Assembly (NCBI RefSeq): GCF_900114835.1
Contig: NZ_FOUJ01000002.1
Location: 142,374-206,373 of the forward strand
DNA length: 64,000 bases
From: Methanolobus profundi
GTDB taxonomy: Archaea; Halobacteriota; Methanosarcinia; Methanosarcinales; Methanosarcinaceae
Reading direction: 5' to 3'
The notes under the pieces were generated by a model. The model was not told where the DNA came from, made no database searches, and saw only the letters and a program-made list of their open reading frames with translations. Within the stretch, counting starts at the first letter, position 1. Each line of letters opens with the position of its first letter. This document shows positions 27,786 through 35,913 of this stretch, in pieces. Both the position numbers and the translations under genes were made by a program.

Positions 27786-28145
27786 ATGTACCAGATAAAG
27801 AAAATTGCAGGCAGAGCCAGCCTTATACTGGACTGGAAAAAAGTGGGTGATGATCACATTGCCTGCCTAACAGGTGGTGCTGAACATGTGGGTGCTGTGG
27901 CAGTAGGTTTCTACGATAAAGGATCGGGAAGAGCATCGTCTTCGGTAATTACGAGCCCCGGACACAGGGAGACCGATATCGCAATGGCCGGTGCAAAGGT
28001 TATCAGCGAGACCTGCAAAGCTACATCGGTATTTATAGTTGGCATTCATCTTGAGAATATAACAAAAGATGAGATAGAGGAAATAGTCTCTGTTTCAGAC
28101 GAAATGATCGATGAGCTGTCGGTCATAATTAAGGAGGGTTTCTAA
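27786..28145 (+). CDS. LpdD-like protein (possible prenyl-FMN chaperone)
   Basis: 119 residues, alpha/beta, with GGAEHVGAVAVGFYD, TSPGHRETDIA and a C-terminal helix. It overlaps ubiX by one base. In lactobacilli LpdD is a small protein encoded with UbiX/UbiD-type genes and proposed to handle prenylated flavin. The size, the GHRE-type motif and the tight link to ubiX suggest this is the archaeal counterpart, but the family assignment is from pattern memory. Confidence 0.5.
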   Translation: MYQIKKIAGRASLILDWKKVGDDHIACLTGGAEHVGAVAVGFYDKGSGRASSSVITSPGHRETDIAMAGAKVISETCKATSVFIVGIHLENITKDEIEEIVSVSDEMIDELSVIIKEGF

Positions 28146-28696
28146 TGGAAATAGTAATAGGCATCAGTGGAGCATCCGGCTCTGCATACGGGATAAGGAT
28201 ACTGGAAATATTATCAAAGACGGACATTATGACCCACCTTGTAATAACAAAAGCTGCAAAACAGATCATTGATATAGAGACCGACTACGAGCTAAGTTAT
28301 GTTGAAGGACTGGCGGATGCAGTATATGATGAGAGCGACTTCACAGCACCTGTTGCAAGTGGTTCCCACAGGTTCGATGGAATGATAGTTGCCCCGTGCA
28401 GTATGAAGACACTTGGAGAGATCGCTGGCGGAATGTCAGATAATCTGCTTGGAAGGGTGGCTGATGTCTGTCTCAAGGAAAGAAGGAAACTTGTCCTGAT
28501 GACACGTGAGACACCTCTGAACCAGATACATCTTGAGAATATGCTCAGGCTTGAAAGGGCCGGAGGAATAATAATGCCTGCAAGTCCTGGATTCTACTCA
28601 AGACCACAGACCATTGATGACATGGTCAATTCTATGGCAGGCCGTGCACTTGACCTCATAGGCATCGATAACGACGTATACAAGCGCTGGGAGTGA
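28145..28696 (+). CDS. ubiX: UbiX-type flavin prenyltransferase
   Basis: 183 residues. It makes prenylated FMN from FMN and dimethylallyl phosphate for UbiD-type decarboxylases. The flavin-binding ISGASGSAYGIRIL (residues 6-19), the GSHRFDGMIVAPCSMKTLGEIAGG block and the C-terminal RETPLNQIHLENM are family hallmarks. It overlaps the LpdD-like gene upstream by one base and is followed after one base by the ABC permease. The UbiD partner is not in this window. Confidence 0.9.
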   Translation: MEIVIGISGASGSAYGIRILEILSKTDIMTHLVITKAAKQIIDIETDYELSYVEGLADAVYDESDFTAPVASGSHRFDGMIVAPCSMKTLGEIAGGMSDNLLGRVADVCLKERRKLVLMTRETPLNQIHLENMLRLERAGGIIMPASPGFYSRPQTIDDMVNSMAGRALDLIGIDNDVYKRWE

Positions 28697-28697
28697 G

Positions 28698-29471
28698 ATG
28701 AGCCTCTCACGAATAAGGTTCTGCCTGAACACTGTATTCACCCTGTGGCTCAGGGAGATGTTACGCTATAAGCGTTCGCGTTCAAGGATAATAGGTTCCC
28801 TTGCAACGCCACTTTTTTTCCTTGTTATCATGGGCTCGGCCCTTGGAAGTTCCATGACCCTGCGAAGTGGCAGGTATATCGATTACATGGCTCCCGGCAT
28901 AATCGGGATGTCGATACTCTTTGCTTCCCTTATGGGAGGGATATCGATCATCTGGGACAGGGAGTTCGGTTTCCTGAAAGAGATACTTGTCGCTCCTGTT
29001 GATCGGTTTTATACAGCACTTGGAAAAGCGGCTGGCGGAGTGACAACTGCAATGATACAGGGAACATCGCTCATGATCATCAGCGGGTTCATCGGGATAG
29101 AATATGTATCAATATGGAGAGAACTCCTCTGCATCCCCATAATGTTCATGATGGGCCTGGGATTCATCGGACTTGGCATAACACTTGCATCAAGGATAGA
29201 GTCACATGAGGGATTCCAGATGATGATGACCTTCATCACATTACCAACGATAATGACAAGCACGGCATTCTACCCAATGGAGGACCTCCCTGGATGGCTG
29301 AGCATACCAGTACACCTCAATCCCCTTACATACGGCGTGGAAGCACTGAGATGGATGCTGCTGGATATTTCAGATGTACCTATCACATTGTCCCTGATGG
29401 TCATCACGGCCTTTGCCCTGACCATGATGGGAATTGGCAGCTGGGCCTTTGATAGGGCAGGTGACCAATGA
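28698..29471 (+). CDS. ABC-2 type permease
   Basis: 257 residues with six membrane helices. The N-terminal amphipathic WLREMLRYKRSRSRII and the GIIGMSILFASLMGGISIIWDREFGFLKEILVAPVDR block are typical of DrrB/NodJ-like ABC-2 permeases that export drugs or polysaccharides. No ATPase gene is adjacent, so the ATPase must be encoded elsewhere. The gene starts one base after the ubiX stop, indicating cotranscription rather than a natural functional tie. Confidence 0.85.
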   Translation: MSLSRIRFCLNTVFTLWLREMLRYKRSRSRIIGSLATPLFFLVIMGSALGSSMTLRSGRYIDYMAPGIIGMSILFASLMGGISIIWDREFGFLKEILVAPVDRFYTALGKAAGGVTTAMIQGTSLMIISGFIGIEYVSIWRELLCIPIMFMMGLGFIGLGITLASRIESHEGFQMMMTFITLPTIMTSTAFYPMEDLPGWLSIPVHLNPLTYGVEALRWMLLDISDVPITLSLMVITAFALTMMGIGSWAFDRAGDQ

Positions 29472-29636
29472 CAAAAAAACGATCTTGCCTATTATACACC
29501 CTATTTTCATTGCATTTTTCGCCATTATCATCCAATTTCACGGCATTTTTCGCTTCATTTATGTACAAAAAACCAGTTCCTGCGAAACCTTTTTATACCA
29601 TACTTGCCATGCAAGAGCTACCCTTCTAAGCTGATT
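29472..29636. other. Gap upstream of tRNA-Pro
   Basis: T-rich tracts (two copies of GCATTTTTCGC near 29514 and 29545) could end the ubiX-permease transcript. TTTTTATACC near 29590 is a good TATA box for tRNA-Pro. A 53-codon frame starting at the ATGA overlapping the permease stop runs through the tRNA promoter and is probably not a gene. Confidence 0.4.
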
Positions 29637-29714
29637 GGGATAGTAGGGTAGCTTGGTCCATCCTCGAGCGTTTGGGACGCTTGGACTGCGGTTCAAATCC
29701 GCGCTATCCCACCA
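29637..29714 (+). tRNA. tRNA-Pro (TGG)
   Basis: Acceptor stem GGGATAG pairs with CTATCCC, followed by A and an encoded CCA. The anticodon loop is TTTGGGA (anticodon TGG, G37 as expected for proline), and the T arm contains GGTTCAAATCC. The D arm carries GGTAGCTTGGTCC. No intron. Confidence 0.95.
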
Positions 29715-29819
29715 GATTCTTTTTACACTTTTCTTTAATTGTTTTGTGACCTTCAGTTAATTCTATCACGTTCTGACATGGATTAGTTTTATAACATATC
29801 TGCAAGGAATAATGACCCC

Positions 29820-30101
29820 ATGGCAAACGTTAATGTGAAACTCTTTGCGAACCTTAGAGAGATCGCACAAACATCATCATTATCAATTACAGGCGATACT
29901 GTAAAGGACGTACTTCTTTCGCTTACAGAACAGTATCCTCCCCTTAAAGAACTAATATTCGAATCCGGAGATGAGCTGAAACTCTGCGGTTACATCAATG
30001 TTTTTCTCAACGGGAACAACATCAAACACATGGAAGGAATGGACACGGTCCTCAACGATGGCGATGAGATGGGAGTATTTCCTCCGGTCTCCGGCGGCTG
30101 A
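29820..30101 (+). CDS. MoaD-family ubiquitin-like sulfur carrier
   Basis: 93 residues with the beta-grasp pattern VNVKLFANLREIA and the required C-terminal Gly-Gly (PPVSGG). The terminal glycine is adenylated and thiocarboxylated by an E1-like enzyme, serving either molybdopterin synthase or protein conjugation (SAMP) in archaea. It is 18 bases upstream of moeA, which favours the molybdenum/tungsten cofactor role. The E1-like partner is not in this window. Confidence 0.9.
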   Translation: MANVNVKLFANLREIAQTSSLSITGDTVKDVLLSLTEQYPPLKELIFESGDELKLCGYINVFLNGNNIKHMEGMDTVLNDGDEMGVFPPVSGG

Positions 30102-30119
30102 TCACAAGGTGGGAACACG

Positions 30120-31304
30120 ATGTTATTCAGAGAACGTACTGATGTAGGAGAAGCAAAGGAGATGTTCCTTGCTGCCATAAAAGGCATGGAAAGGACAGAA
30201 CTGCTTCCTGCAACATCATCAATTGGAAGAGTGCTCTCAACAAGCATACTTGCACCACGCAATGTCCCGCACTACCGCCGCTCTGCAATGGACGGATTCG
30301 CGGTAAGGTCGGTCGACCTCATAGGAGCATCACCCACAAACCCTGTAATGTTACAGATAGCAGATGATGTGTTGGAAGGAACCTGCGCCCCTGTGAACAC
30401 AGGGGACTATGTCCCTGATGAAGCCGATGCGGTCCTCATGATGGAAGATACCATCTCCATCGGAGATATGATCGAGATCCGCGCACAATTACACCCCGGA
30501 AAGAACGTGGGAGCGATCGGTGAGGATGTCAGGAAGAATGAGATCATATTCAACAAAGGTCATCTTCTCAGGCCATGTGACATCGCTGTACTGGCATCCC
30601 TTGGAATAAGTGATGTCAAGGTCTATGCAAAGCCTGTTGTTGCTATAATACCCACTGGCAATGACCTCTTACCCCTTCCAGGAGATGATGTCCCACCACC
30701 AGGAAAGACACTGGACATCAACAGCCTCATGATAGGCGAATATGTTGAAAAATGGGGAGGCATTGCACGTTATTGCGATATCGTTCCAGAAGATAAGCAG
30801 CTCATAGAAGATGCTATCAGATCCAATCTTGACGCTGACATGATAGTCGTGTCAGGCGGAACCTCCGTTGGAGACAAGGACTATGTTCCTGCAGTTGTCG
30901 AGAAACTTGGAAAGAAGCTCGTCCACGGAGTGGGTTTAAGCCCGGGAAAGCCAACAGCCCTTGGAGTTGCTGATAATGTCCCTATACTCTGTATGCCAGG
31001 ATATCCGGCAGCAGGACTTGTGGCACTTTTCGCATTTGGCAAGCCTGCGCTTAAGAAAGCGGGCACTATCCCACACACACCAGAGATCACGATCAAAGCC
31101 ACACTCAGCGGCAAGATCATGTCAAGGGAAGGATACGTCAGTTATGCCAGGGTCATCCTTGAAGGAGACATCGCACACCCTCTCATGACAGCAGGTGCCG
31201 GGATATTGAGCTCCATTGCAAAATCACATGGATTCGTAATTATCCCCGAGAACGTCGAGGGACACGAAGAAGGAAGCATAGTGGACGTTGTTCTTATTGA
31301 ATGA
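30120..31304 (+). CDS. moeA: Molybdopterin molybdenumtransferase MoeA
   Basis: 394 residues. It inserts molybdate (or tungstate) into adenylated molybdopterin. Family motifs are PHYRRSAMDGFAVRS (about residues 45-59), PVNTGDYVPDEADAV, the VSGGTSVGDKDYV active-site loop and GKPTALG/PGYPAAGLVAL near the end. It sits between the MoaD-like and FluC genes, overlapping the latter by 17 bases. Formylmethanofuran dehydrogenase in methanogens needs this cofactor. Confidence 0.95.
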   Translation: MLFRERTDVGEAKEMFLAAIKGMERTELLPATSSIGRVLSTSILAPRNVPHYRRSAMDGFAVRSVDLIGASPTNPVMLQIADDVLEGTCAPVNTGDYVPDEADAVLMMEDTISIGDMIEIRAQLHPGKNVGAIGEDVRKNEIIFNKGHLLRPCDIAVLASLGISDVKVYAKPVVAIIPTGNDLLPLPGDDVPPPGKTLDINSLMIGEYVEKWGGIARYCDIVPEDKQLIEDAIRSNLDADMIVVSGGTSVGDKDYVPAVVEKLGKKLVHGVGLSPGKPTALGVADNVPILCMPGYPAAGLVALFAFGKPALKKAGTIPHTPEITIKATLSGKIMSREGYVSYARVILEGDIAHPLMTAGAGILSSIAKSHGFVIIPENVEGHEEGSIVDVVLIE

Positions 31305-31695
31305 TCATATTTTCAAAGACCGGGCCCTTGAACTTTTAACAATCGGAGCAGGCGGGTTCTGCGGGGCGATCTCAAGATACCTCATAGCGGGGCTTTTTGA
31401 ACCTGCACCAGGGACACTTGTGGTCAACGTGCTTGGGAGCATCCTGCTCGGTTTTCTCATGTACAGTTCCGAATATCTTGGTTACGTATCCCCAAGAATG
31501 AGAATGTTCTTTGGCATCGGGTTCCTTGGATCACTTACCACATTTTCCACATTCACCGTACAGACGTTCCAGATGCCCCTGATAGAAGCAGGGTTCAATA
31601 TCTTTGCGAACCTGACACTTACCCTTGCAGGAGTGTTCACCGGAAGGAGTATCGTGATATATCTGGTGAAGAGGAGGGAAGGAAATGGTATCTGA
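31288..31695 (+). CDS. fluC: Fluoride exporter FluC (CrcB), first subunit
   Basis: 135 residues from the TTG at 31288; no ATG is available, and the gene overlaps the end of moeA, so a second TTG at 31297 is equally possible. Four membrane helices with NVLGSILLGF and FLGSLTTFSTFTVQ, the fluoride pore motifs. A second fluC follows with an 11-base overlap, indicating a heterodimeric two-gene channel. Fluoride export protects pyrophosphatases and enolase. Confidence 0.85.
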   Translation: MFLLNDHIFKDRALELLTIGAGGFCGAISRYLIAGLFEPAPGTLVVNVLGSILLGFLMYSSEYLGYVSPRMRMFFGIGFLGSLTTFSTFTVQTFQMPLIEAGFNIFANLTLTLAGVFTGRSIVIYLVKRREGNGI

Positions 31696-32041
31696 GATAA
31701 TGCTTGTAGGCATAGGCGGTTCCATCGGCGCCATACTCAGATATCTTGTGTCAGGCGCCATCCCAAAGGTAAACGGGATACCTGCCGGAACCCTTGCTGT
31801 GAACTCCATAGGCTCTTTCATACTTGCAGCATTCACATTCACTTCAGTGGAAGGAACACTACGCTTTTTTATTAGCGTAGGAATGCTTGGTTCATTTACA
31901 ACATTCTCGACCTTTGCTTTCGAGAGCTTCAAGCTGCTGGAAGAAGGAGAGAGCAGGTATTTTCTTTTGAATATAGCACTTAACGTAGTTGTATGTCTTT
32001 GTGCAGCAGCCCTGGCACATCTGATATTTGTACCTTACTAA
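31685..32041 (+). CDS. fluC: Fluoride exporter FluC (CrcB), second subunit
   Basis: 118 residues, four membrane helices, with GGSIGAILRYL, AVNSIGSFILAA and GMLGSFTTFSTFAFES. It overlaps the first fluC by 11 bases. In two-gene systems the subunits insert in opposite orientations: the two N-terminal helices differ in positive-inside charge here as expected, the first subunit ending KRREGN and this one ending in a short hydrophobic tail. No fluoride riboswitch fold is evident upstream, since the genes are embedded behind moeA. Confidence 0.85.
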   Translation: MVSEIMLVGIGGSIGAILRYLVSGAIPKVNGIPAGTLAVNSIGSFILAAFTFTSVEGTLRFFISVGMLGSFTTFSTFAFESFKLLEEGESRYFLLNIALNVVVCLCAAALAHLIFVPY

Positions 32042-32074
32042 AAAAAGAGGCGAGAGAAGAGGATATTACCCTTC

Positions 32075-33151
32075 TCAGATAATATTGAAATTGAGCAATG
32101 CTGCCAGCAATAGCAGGATGATACCGGTCACCAGACGAACTTCGACACGTCTTTTCTCCCTGAAATCATTGACCTTCTTCGGGTCAAGGCCAAAGGCAAG
32201 CAGCGCGCCGAGTATCAATATTGGGAGCACGACACCCAGATTATACAGACCCAGATAGAGTGCCCCTCCTACAACATCATCTCCCGTTATGAGCATCTCA
32301 AGGATCATTAGATAGACAGCACCCACACATGGAGCCTTGACAAGTGAAAAAAGGCCGCCTCCAATGAATGAGACCACAATGATATTCCTGCCTTCTGCCT
32401 TTCCCATGAAGTCCACAAAGGAATGAGGCGTTTTGAATGATGATCTTGAATGTTTCCTGATATAGTAAGCATCGTAAAGATGCCACAGCCCAAGGAAGGC
32501 CACTAAAAGGACCATCAATGTTGTGATGGTCTCCCGAATATCCGGGAAGTAGCTGATAGTGTTCAGGATACCGAAGCCTACGACCATATACGTCACAAAT
32601 ATGCCGGCACAGAATCCGGTCACCAGCACCAGCATATCTTTACGGGAGCCACCTGAAGATACAACAACAGATGCCAGAAAAGCCATTACTGCGATAAGGC
32701 AGGGATTGAACCCTGCAAGCAAGCCTGCAATGAAAATAACCAGTGGAGTGGAATCATCTGTAACCCACGATGAAGAAGGAAGATCATCCATATCTGCAGG
32801 ACCGGGGATAGGAGGTGCTGTCTCGATCGCTTTGGAGAGCATGGTCTCAAGCAGTTCTGTATTGCCCTTGTAATCACTATAGCTTATCACTATGCTCTGG
32901 TTGATAACTATAGCAGGGACAGCACTGACACCATATTGTTTTGCCAGACTGAAAGAAGATGTTATTTCATGAGCTGACAGGTTTGCAGAAGGATAACTGG
33001 AAACTACATTTTCAATTACCGGAGACGCCTGTGCGCATTTGAGACAGCCGTCCTCATAGAAGTAGTCCACCGATACATTCCCTGCATGAGCTGATCCGGT
33101 TGCAAGGATGAACAGCAACAACAGAGAAAGAAAGATCCTGCCTGAGTTCAT
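32075..33151 (-). CDS. Thioredoxin-like/CcdA fusion, extracytoplasmic disulfide relay
   Basis: 358 residues from the ATG at 33151, which overlaps nothing but follows the previous stop by one base (TGATATG). A signal peptide (residues 1-23) leads into a thioredoxin-like domain with Cys36-x2-Cys39 (GCLKC) and a cis-Pro motif (GVSAVPAIV). A CcdA/DsbD-type membrane domain of six helices follows with NPCLIAVMAF and KAPCVGAVYL, each with the conserved cysteine. Such fusions carry electrons from cytosolic thioredoxin across the membrane, for example to cytochrome c maturation. A separate CcdA and thioredoxin pair lies at 58673-59810. Confidence 0.85.
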   Translation of the reverse strand: MNSGRIFLSLLLLFILATGSAHAGNVSVDYFYEDGCLKCAQASPVIENVVSSYPSANLSAHEITSSFSLAKQYGVSAVPAIVINQSIVISYSDYKGNTELLETMLSKAIETAPPIPGPADMDDLPSSSWVTDDSTPLVIFIAGLLAGFNPCLIAVMAFLASVVVSSGGSRKDMLVLVTGFCAGIFVTYMVVGFGILNTISYFPDIRETITTLMVLLVAFLGLWHLYDAYYIRKHSRSSFKTPHSFVDFMGKAEGRNIIVVSFIGGGLFSLVKAPCVGAVYLMILEMLITGDDVVGGALYLGLYNLGVVLPILILGALLAFGLDPKKVNDFREKRRVEVRLVTGIILLLLAALLNFNII

Positions 33152-33152
33152 A

Positions 33153-33578
33153 TCAGTGGCAGGATGTAGATGAGCAGGTCTTTTTGTCATATTCACTTTC
33201 TGAAACGTATTTTGTGCTGACCTCGAAAAGTTCGCCGTCACTGGCTGAGACATAACCCTCTATCACATTCAGAGGCTTCACACTGGAACATGCACAGGTA
33301 CGTTCCATTATCTCGACCTTCCATACGCCTTCTTCAGATGTACTGCCATTTGGAGAGGAATCCACCAGAGTAGTGGCATTTACCCTCCAGTCAGGAACCC
33401 TGAAATTACTTGCATAGTATTCTGAAGCATTATTGTCGGTCATAACTATCCCTATTGCCTGCTCGCTGGTTATAGTAGTACCACCATTATCAGGACCAAG
33501 CAATATGTATGCACCAACCACGCCTACACACAACACCACAGCGATCGCTGCAATGATAGTTGATCTGCCTTTATCCAT
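33153..33578 (-). CDS. Membrane-anchored cysteine-rich extracellular protein
   Basis: 141 residues from the ATG at 33578, where MDKGRSTIIAAIAVVLCVGV gives a signal anchor; an upstream ATT/ATG-free extension of nine residues is less likely. The exported part contains ERTCACSSVKP and a C-terminal KKTCSSTSCH, four to five cysteines in two clusters that could form disulfides or bind metal. It ends one base before the thioredoxin-CcdA gene, so it is probably a substrate or partner of that redox relay. The family is unknown. Confidence 0.6.
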   Translation of the reverse strand: MDKGRSTIIAAIAVVLCVGVVGAYILLGPDNGGTTITSEQAIGIVMTDNNASEYYASNFRVPDWRVNATTLVDSSPNGSTSEEGVWKVEIMERTCACSSVKPLNVIEGYVSASDGELFEVSTKYVSESEYDKKTCSSTSCH

Positions 33579-33729
33579 ATTTTCCACAAGTAGTATGAAT
33601 ATCATTTATGCTATAAATGTTGCTGAATGAGCCAAAAATAAAGGATGATGATCTGCTATATATACACACAGGACAAATCAAAGAATGACTGATGTTTAGA
33701 ATAGGACCATGCAGCAGAGGGAACATATT

Positions 33730-34062
33730 ATGAGAACTTTACTTCTAAGGATATATCTCAGTGAGAACGACAAGTACAAAGGAAGAACAGCACACCATGC
33801 AGTTATCGAATTCCTGAAGGAGCAGGGAATTGCAGGAGCTACGGTCCACAACTGCATAGAAGGTTATGGGGTCCATCACAAGATACATACTGCAAGCGTT
33901 CTGAGACTTAGTACGGACCTGCCGGTCATCGTGCAGGCAGTTGACAGAGAAGAAAAGATAAGGGACCTCATCCCGAAACTCAAGGAAATGCTACCTACTG
34001 AACTGATGATCGTCCAGGAAGTAGAAGTTGTTTCAGGAGAAGGGTTCAGGGAAGGGATCTAA
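33730..34062 (+). CDS. DUF190-family protein
   Basis: 110 residues from the ATG at 33730, preceded by GAGGG; an ATG 21 bases upstream is a weaker candidate. The RTLLLRIYLSENDKYKGR opening, HHAVIEFLKEQGIAGATVH and GVHHKIH block define DUF190, a ferredoxin-like fold. DUF190 genes commonly accompany fluC genes in bacteria and archaea and are suspected of a role in fluoride response. The fluC pair is 1.7 kb away on the same strand. Confidence 0.75.
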   Translation: MRTLLLRIYLSENDKYKGRTAHHAVIEFLKEQGIAGATVHNCIEGYGVHHKIHTASVLRLSTDLPVIVQAVDREEKIRDLIPKLKEMLPTELMIVQEVEVVSGEGFREGI

Positions 34063-34067
34063 GCAGA

Positions 34068-34328
34068 TCACCTGTAAAGCACTACTGTGCTTCCCCTTAC
34101 ATCTATAAGAGTTGTCTTTGTGGCTTCTGCGAGTTTTTCTGCAGATGTCTTGATATCCTCGCCTTCTGCACTTGTCTTTAACATCTTGACCTTGATCAGG
34201 CGGTTAGCCTTGACCTGCTTTTTTATTTCTTCAAGTACAGGATCAGTGACCCCGTTCTTTCCAATATTGATGATAGGTTTGAGCTTTGTGGCTTCGCCCC
34301 TTAATTGATATATTTTTTCTTTATCCAT
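34068..34328 (-). CDS. YhbY-family RNA-binding protein (CRM domain)
   Basis: 86 residues, a single CRM domain: LRGEATKLKPIINIGKNGVTDPVLEEI then the GxxG-like loop and a C-terminal STVVLYR. YhbY binds pre-50S ribosomal RNA in bacteria; archaeal homologues are taken to act in ribosome assembly. It ends six bases from the convergent DUF190 gene. Confidence 0.85.
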   Translation of the reverse strand: MDKEKIYQLRGEATKLKPIINIGKNGVTDPVLEEIKKQVKANRLIKVKMLKTSAEGEDIKTSAEKLAEATKTTLIDVRGSTVVLYR

Positions 34329-34447
34329 GATAGATACACCTGATAAATAGTCCTGTATAAATGCTTTATCAATGATAGTATAAAAATGTCGAGTCAGAGA
34401 GAAATACCAGCAATTTCCAGATCACCGAATGTGACATAAAAAAGACA

Positions 34448-35146
34448 TTATGTTCTCTTGAGAGAAAGCTCGGTGCCTTCAATACTGTATTCGAACCAGG
34501 GTGTTGGCTTTGAGGTCAAACCTACTACCCTCATTGCATAGGAATCCCCTACTGCCTTTATCTCGATCATCCCGTCAAAGAGCTGTTTCAGAGTGGCTAT
34601 GGTCTGAGCGTCGTGCATCTCATCTTCAACTACATAAAGACCAAAACCGTTCGCTGCCTTTACACGACCTGTAAAGACATGAAGGAACCTGAACACGGTC
34701 TGTATGTTAGAATACATAAGAATAGTGGACAGTGAGTTGATACAGAGATGGATATGTTCTTTCTGCTTCCTTACAAGCATCTCTTCGAAGAACTGGCTTA
34801 TCTTGACACCTATCCCGGTAAGATCGACAGGACTTGAAGCCCTCTTTATCTTATCCGTATCTGCGGCTGCCATTCCAAGGGTCTTGGTGACACAGTCAAC
34901 CACACCGATATCGGCATCTGCAAGAGACATTCCATTATCTTCGAACCATCCAAGTACGCGTTCTCCGGGTTCGCGCGTAGAAACTATTATAGCCGAACCA
35001 TCAGGGGTCTGGCTGTTAAAAATGATCGCGTCCAGCAGATCATCTTTCCGGCTCATAGGCGGGCCTATCATCATCAGATTGGTTCCTTCCCGGATGCCGC
35101 CAAGCAGATCATCCAGTTCCTTGATGCCTAAAGAGTACCCGGACAT
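34448..35146 (-). CDS. KaiC/RadA-like protein with degenerate Walker A
   Basis: 232 residues, a single RecA-like domain as in archaeal KaiC-like/Rad55 proteins: SLGIKELDDLLGGIREGT at the start, STREPGERVLGWFEDNG in the middle. The nucleotide loop at residues 28-35 reads GPPMSRKD instead of G-x-x-G-x-G-K-T, so ATP binding is probably weak or absent. ICINSLSTILMYSN-like Walker B lacks the usual acid pair. It may be a regulatory pseudo-ATPase that pairs with an active KaiC-like protein such as the one at 38440. Monocistronic with TATA-like sequence upstream near 35250. Confidence 0.7.
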   Translation of the reverse strand: MSGYSLGIKELDDLLGGIREGTNLMMIGPPMSRKDDLLDAIIFNSQTPDGSAIIVSTREPGERVLGWFEDNGMSLADADIGVVDCVTKTLGMAAADTDKIKRASSPVDLTGIGVKISQFFEEMLVRKQKEHIHLCINSLSTILMYSNIQTVFRFLHVFTGRVKAANGFGLYVVEDEMHDAQTIATLKQLFDGMIEIKAVGDSYAMRVVGLTSKPTPWFEYSIEGTELSLKRT

Positions 35147-35326
35147 GCTTCCCTCTTCATTGGGATCGTATATAGGATTTGCCCCATCATAGCGATATGC
35201 AAATTTTGTGTATGGGACTGTCTATGTTATTATCGGATCCTATACAATATATAAATATTAACATATATAAATGTGCCTTCTGGCACATTCTAATTAAATA
35301 AAAGATACAATATAAACCTTTTTTGG

Positions 35327-35866
35327 TTATTGCCGAGCGTGTTTTACGAGATGACCAGCTTCAGGAAGGATTATCTCGCTCAGTGCAAGCTCAACTGCTG
35401 AAGGAGAACCAGGAAGACAGAACAACACTTTTCCCCTGAGCAATCCTGCTGCTGCCCTTGTAAGAATTACCGATGTGCCTATCTGCGCTATGCTCTTATG
35501 CCTGAAAAGTTCACCAAACCCAGGGATCTCCTTTTCGAACAGAGGCACCAGTGATTCAATGGTCACATCCTTGGAAGCAAGTCCTGTTCCACCACTTGTG
35601 ACTATGATATCAGCATCTGATTCTATAGCACGATGCACAGAACCCTTGATAAGGGAATCATCATCGGGGACCAGTTCATATTTGGCGACTGTATGCCCCT
35701 TTGAAAGTACAAGGTCCCTCATGAGTTTTCCAGAGCCATCATCTGCCTCATCAGGTGATGTGACGCTGCCATACTCCTCGAACCGGGAAGTCGACACTGT
35801 TACCAGATAGAATGAGTACGACCTCTCTGCACCTTTTTTATGCTCTGTTGTTGATGGACTGCTCAT
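35327..35866 (-). CDS. moaB: MoaB/MogA-family molybdenum cofactor protein
   Basis: 179 residues. The SGGTG motif (TSGGTGLASKDVTIE, about residues 90-104) and the C-terminal FCLPGSPSAVELALSEIILPE are diagnostic of the MoaB/MogA/MoeA-domain fold that adenylates molybdopterin. It acts before MoeA (30120-31304). The start is the ATG at 35866 (MSSPSTTEHKK); an N-terminal 15-residue tail may be disordered. Divergent from the DUF1786 gene. Confidence 0.9.
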   Translation of the reverse strand: MSSPSTTEHKKGAERSYSFYLVTVSTSRFEEYGSVTSPDEADDGSGKLMRDLVLSKGHTVAKYELVPDDDSLIKGSVHRAIESDADIIVTSGGTGLASKDVTIESLVPLFEKEIPGFGELFRHKSIAQIGTSVILTRAAAGLLRGKVLFCLPGSPSAVELALSEIILPEAGHLVKHARQ

Positions 35867-35913
35867 ACGAAGTATTTATACATTAATAAGTATAAGAACC
35901 ACTCGATTCAAGA

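Noticed and set aside
29469-29627. 53-codon frame overlapping the ABC permease stop, with AGGTGA before its ATG
   Set aside because: Runs through T-rich termination tracts and the TATA box of tRNA-Pro; composition is not protein-like.
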